NCBI GenBank assembly: GCA_017396865.1
Contig: JAFQKO010000097.1
Location: 1 to 5,929 of the forward strand
Direction of reading: 5' to 3'
DNA length: 5,929 bases
Origin: Clostridia bacterium
GTDB lineage: Bacteria > Bacillota_A > Clostridia > Oscillospirales > QAKW01
The translations under genes were made by a program, and so were the position numbers. A model generated the notes under the pieces. It made no database searches. It saw nothing but the letters and a program-made list of their open reading frames with translations, and was not told where the DNA came from. This document shows, in pieces, positions 4,851-5,929 of this stretch (the stretch's first letter is position 1; each line of letters opens with the position of its first letter).

Positions 4851-5929
4851 TAAATTTTCATGCAGGCATCCCAAGCGCCCCAGATCACGGTGCGGAGATT
4901 GCCCACCTTATCGGCATCGCCGATCACATGGATCCGACCGCCCTTGGCGATGGGGGCGGGATCATAGCCCACCGAAAGCACCACCGTATCGGCCTCCAGC
5001 TCCTGCACAGCGCCGTCCTTGCCCTTGACGGTAACACCCTTGTCGGTAATGGCGCAGAGGGCGGTCTCCAACAGAACGGGCACCTGATTGGTCTTGAAGA
5101 AATCCCGCAGATAGCTGGTATTGGCAAGGCAGATCCCCTTGGTGGTGATGAGGTCGTCCTGCATCTCCACGATGGTGGGCTGCTTGCCCTTGAGATAGAG
5201 ATCATAGGCGATCTCGCAACCGGTCAGACCGCCGCCGACCACGACCACCTTTTCGCCGACCTCCACCTTACCCAACAGCACGTCGATCGCCTCGACCGCC
5301 TTTTCGGCGCCCGCAACGGGAAGCTTCTTGGGCTTCGCGCCGGTGGCAACGATGATCTCATCGGCATCAAGGGACTTGACGTCGGTGATCTCGGTATTCA
5401 TCTTGACCTCGATGGGATATTTGGCCAGCTCACGGATATACCAGGCGATCAGGTCGCGATCCTTTTCTTTAAAGGAGGGTGCGGCCGCCGCGATAAAGAC
5501 ACCGCCGAGCTGATTGCTCTTTTCATACAGGGTAACGCTGTGGCCGCGCTTGGCGCAGAGGATCGCCGCCTCCATGCCGCCGATACCGCCGCCGATCACG
5601 GCGACCTTCTTGGCCTTTTTGGCAGGCTGAACGCTGTATTTCTTGGACTGCATCGTTTCGGGGTTGAGGGCGCAACGCGCCAGGCCCATGGTATCGGTGA
5701 GATCCTGGGTATTGGCATGACCCTTGGAGGAGGAGAAGTTGAAGCAGCCGCTGTGGCAGCAGATGCAGGGCTTGATATCCTCCAGCCGCTCCTCGATCAG
5801 CTTGGTGACCCATTCGGGATCGACCAAAAACTGCCGTGCAATCCCGACTGCGTCGATCCGACCCTCGGCCACCGCCTCGGCACCCACGTCCGGCTCCATA
5901 CGGCCGGCGCAGACCACCGGGATATCGAC
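4850..5929 (-). CDS. NADH:flavin oxidoreductase / 2,4-dienoyl-CoA reductase-like protein, C-terminal part
   Basis: C-terminal 359 codons of an Old-Yellow-Enzyme-type fusion (FadH, BaiCD/BaiH, enoate reductase, trimethylamine dehydrogenase group; full length about 640-680). The gene is open at the right edge and its N-terminal FMN barrel lies mostly outside. Visible in order are the barrel end (GRMEPDVGAEAVAEGRIDAVG), the 4Fe-4S ligands Cys-x2-Cys-x3-Cys in KPCICCHSGC (about 5746-5770) with a fourth Cys in GLARC, the FAD motif VAVIGGGIGG (5576-5605), the ATG motif IIVATGAKP (5330-5356), the NAD(P)H motif VVVVGGGLTG (5219-5248) and the C-terminal VIGDAD. Such enzymes pass electrons from NAD(P)H through FAD and the cluster to FMN to reduce activated C=C bonds in the cytosol. 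The C-terminus ends normally at ACMKI; its TAG uses the terminal G of the inserted element. The neighbouring dehydratase suggests a dehydration-reduction pathway, which is inference. Confidence 0.9.
   Translation of the reverse strand, partial: VDIPVVCAGRMEPDVGAEAVAEGRIDAVGIARQFLVDPEWVTKLIEERLEDIKPCICCHSGCFNFSSSKGHANTQDLTDTMGLARCALNPETMQSKKYSVQPAKKAKKVAVIGGGIGGMEAAILCAKRGHSVTLYEKSNQLGGVFIAAAAPSFKEKDRDLIAWYIRELAKYPIEVKMNTEITDVKSLDADEIIVATGAKPKKLPVAGAEKAVEAIDVLLGKVEVGEKVVVVGGGLTGCEIAYDLYLKGKQPTIVEMQDDLITTKGICLANTSYLRDFFKTNQVPVLLETALCAITDKGVTVKGKDGAVQELEADTVVLSVGYDPAPIAKGGRIHVIGDADKVGNLRTVIWGAWDACMKI

Larger units (their letters stand above)
4415..4852. mobile_element. MITE-like element with TA-flanked terminal inverted repeats
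   Basis: A 434-bp unit (4417-4850) is bounded by 21-bp inverted repeats, 4417-4437 and 4830-4850. They begin GGGTGAGCA and end CCCGAA, and match at 20 of 21 positions (A or G at the tenth). Each end is followed by the dinucleotide TA (4415-4416, 4851-4852), as left by transposases of the IS630/Tc1/mariner type. The interior is packed with short perfect hairpins and has no credible gene: the small plus-strand frames (62-73 codons) run through hairpins and lack ribosome binding sites. This fits a non-autonomous element mobilised in trans. Removing it with one TA restores a normal operon junction. I do not recognise the family by name. It fills the whole gap between the oxidoreductase and AcnX genes. 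Confidence 0.8.

Overview
The window comes from a Bacillota genome, most likely an anaerobic gut-type Clostridia such as an Oscillospiraceae or Christensenellaceae relative. This rests on strong AAGGAGG ribosome binding sites, textbook sigma-A promoters (TTGACA/TATACT with 17-nt spacing), a TTG start codon, a Gram-positive-style lipoprotein, and an oxygen-sensitive type of Fe-S flavoenzyme. The assignment is inference. Every gene I can support is on the minus strand, so transcription runs from the right edge to the left.

Right part (5929 to 2627): a metabolic operon. It opens with the C-terminal ~359 codons of an FadH/BaiCD/enoate-reductase-type NADH:flavin oxidoreductase (4Fe-4S, FAD and NAD(P)H domains), whose N-terminal barrel lies outside the window. 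A two-subunit aconitase-X (AcnX) type dehydratase follows: large subunit (DUF521) at 3125-4399, small swivel subunit (DUF126) at 2678-3121, then a clear terminator at 2627-2666. A dehydratase beside an ene-reductase suggests a hydroxy-acid dehydration/reduction module (inference). Two things have happened to this operon. The large-subunit gene carries one in-frame TAG at codon 271 of an otherwise intact 425-codon frame. A 434-bp, hairpin-rich, MITE-like element sits between oxidoreductase and dehydratase, with 21-bp terminal inverted repeats (20/21 matching) flanked by TA on both sides. Removing the element and one TA restores a compact junction in which the oxidoreductase stop TAA overlaps the AAGGAGG of the next gene.

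Middle (2612 to 1348): a lipoprotein gene with its own promoter (2584-2612), RBS and TTG start at 2534, encoding 280 residues of unknown function. Directly downstream is a diverged tandem copy of its last ~90 codons plus its 3' hairpin. The copy has no start signal and ends in a strong 19-bp hairpin (1348-1396).

Left (1336 to 132): a monocistronic M20 metallopeptidase of the carboxypeptidase G2/ArgE/DapE type with a complete set of metal ligands, its own promoter and RBS. The last 131 bases hold an imperfect hairpin (5-50) and no gene I can support.

The most notable items are the exactly placed TA-flanked element, the single amber codon in the AcnX gene next to it, and the tandem lipoprotein-tail/terminator duplication.
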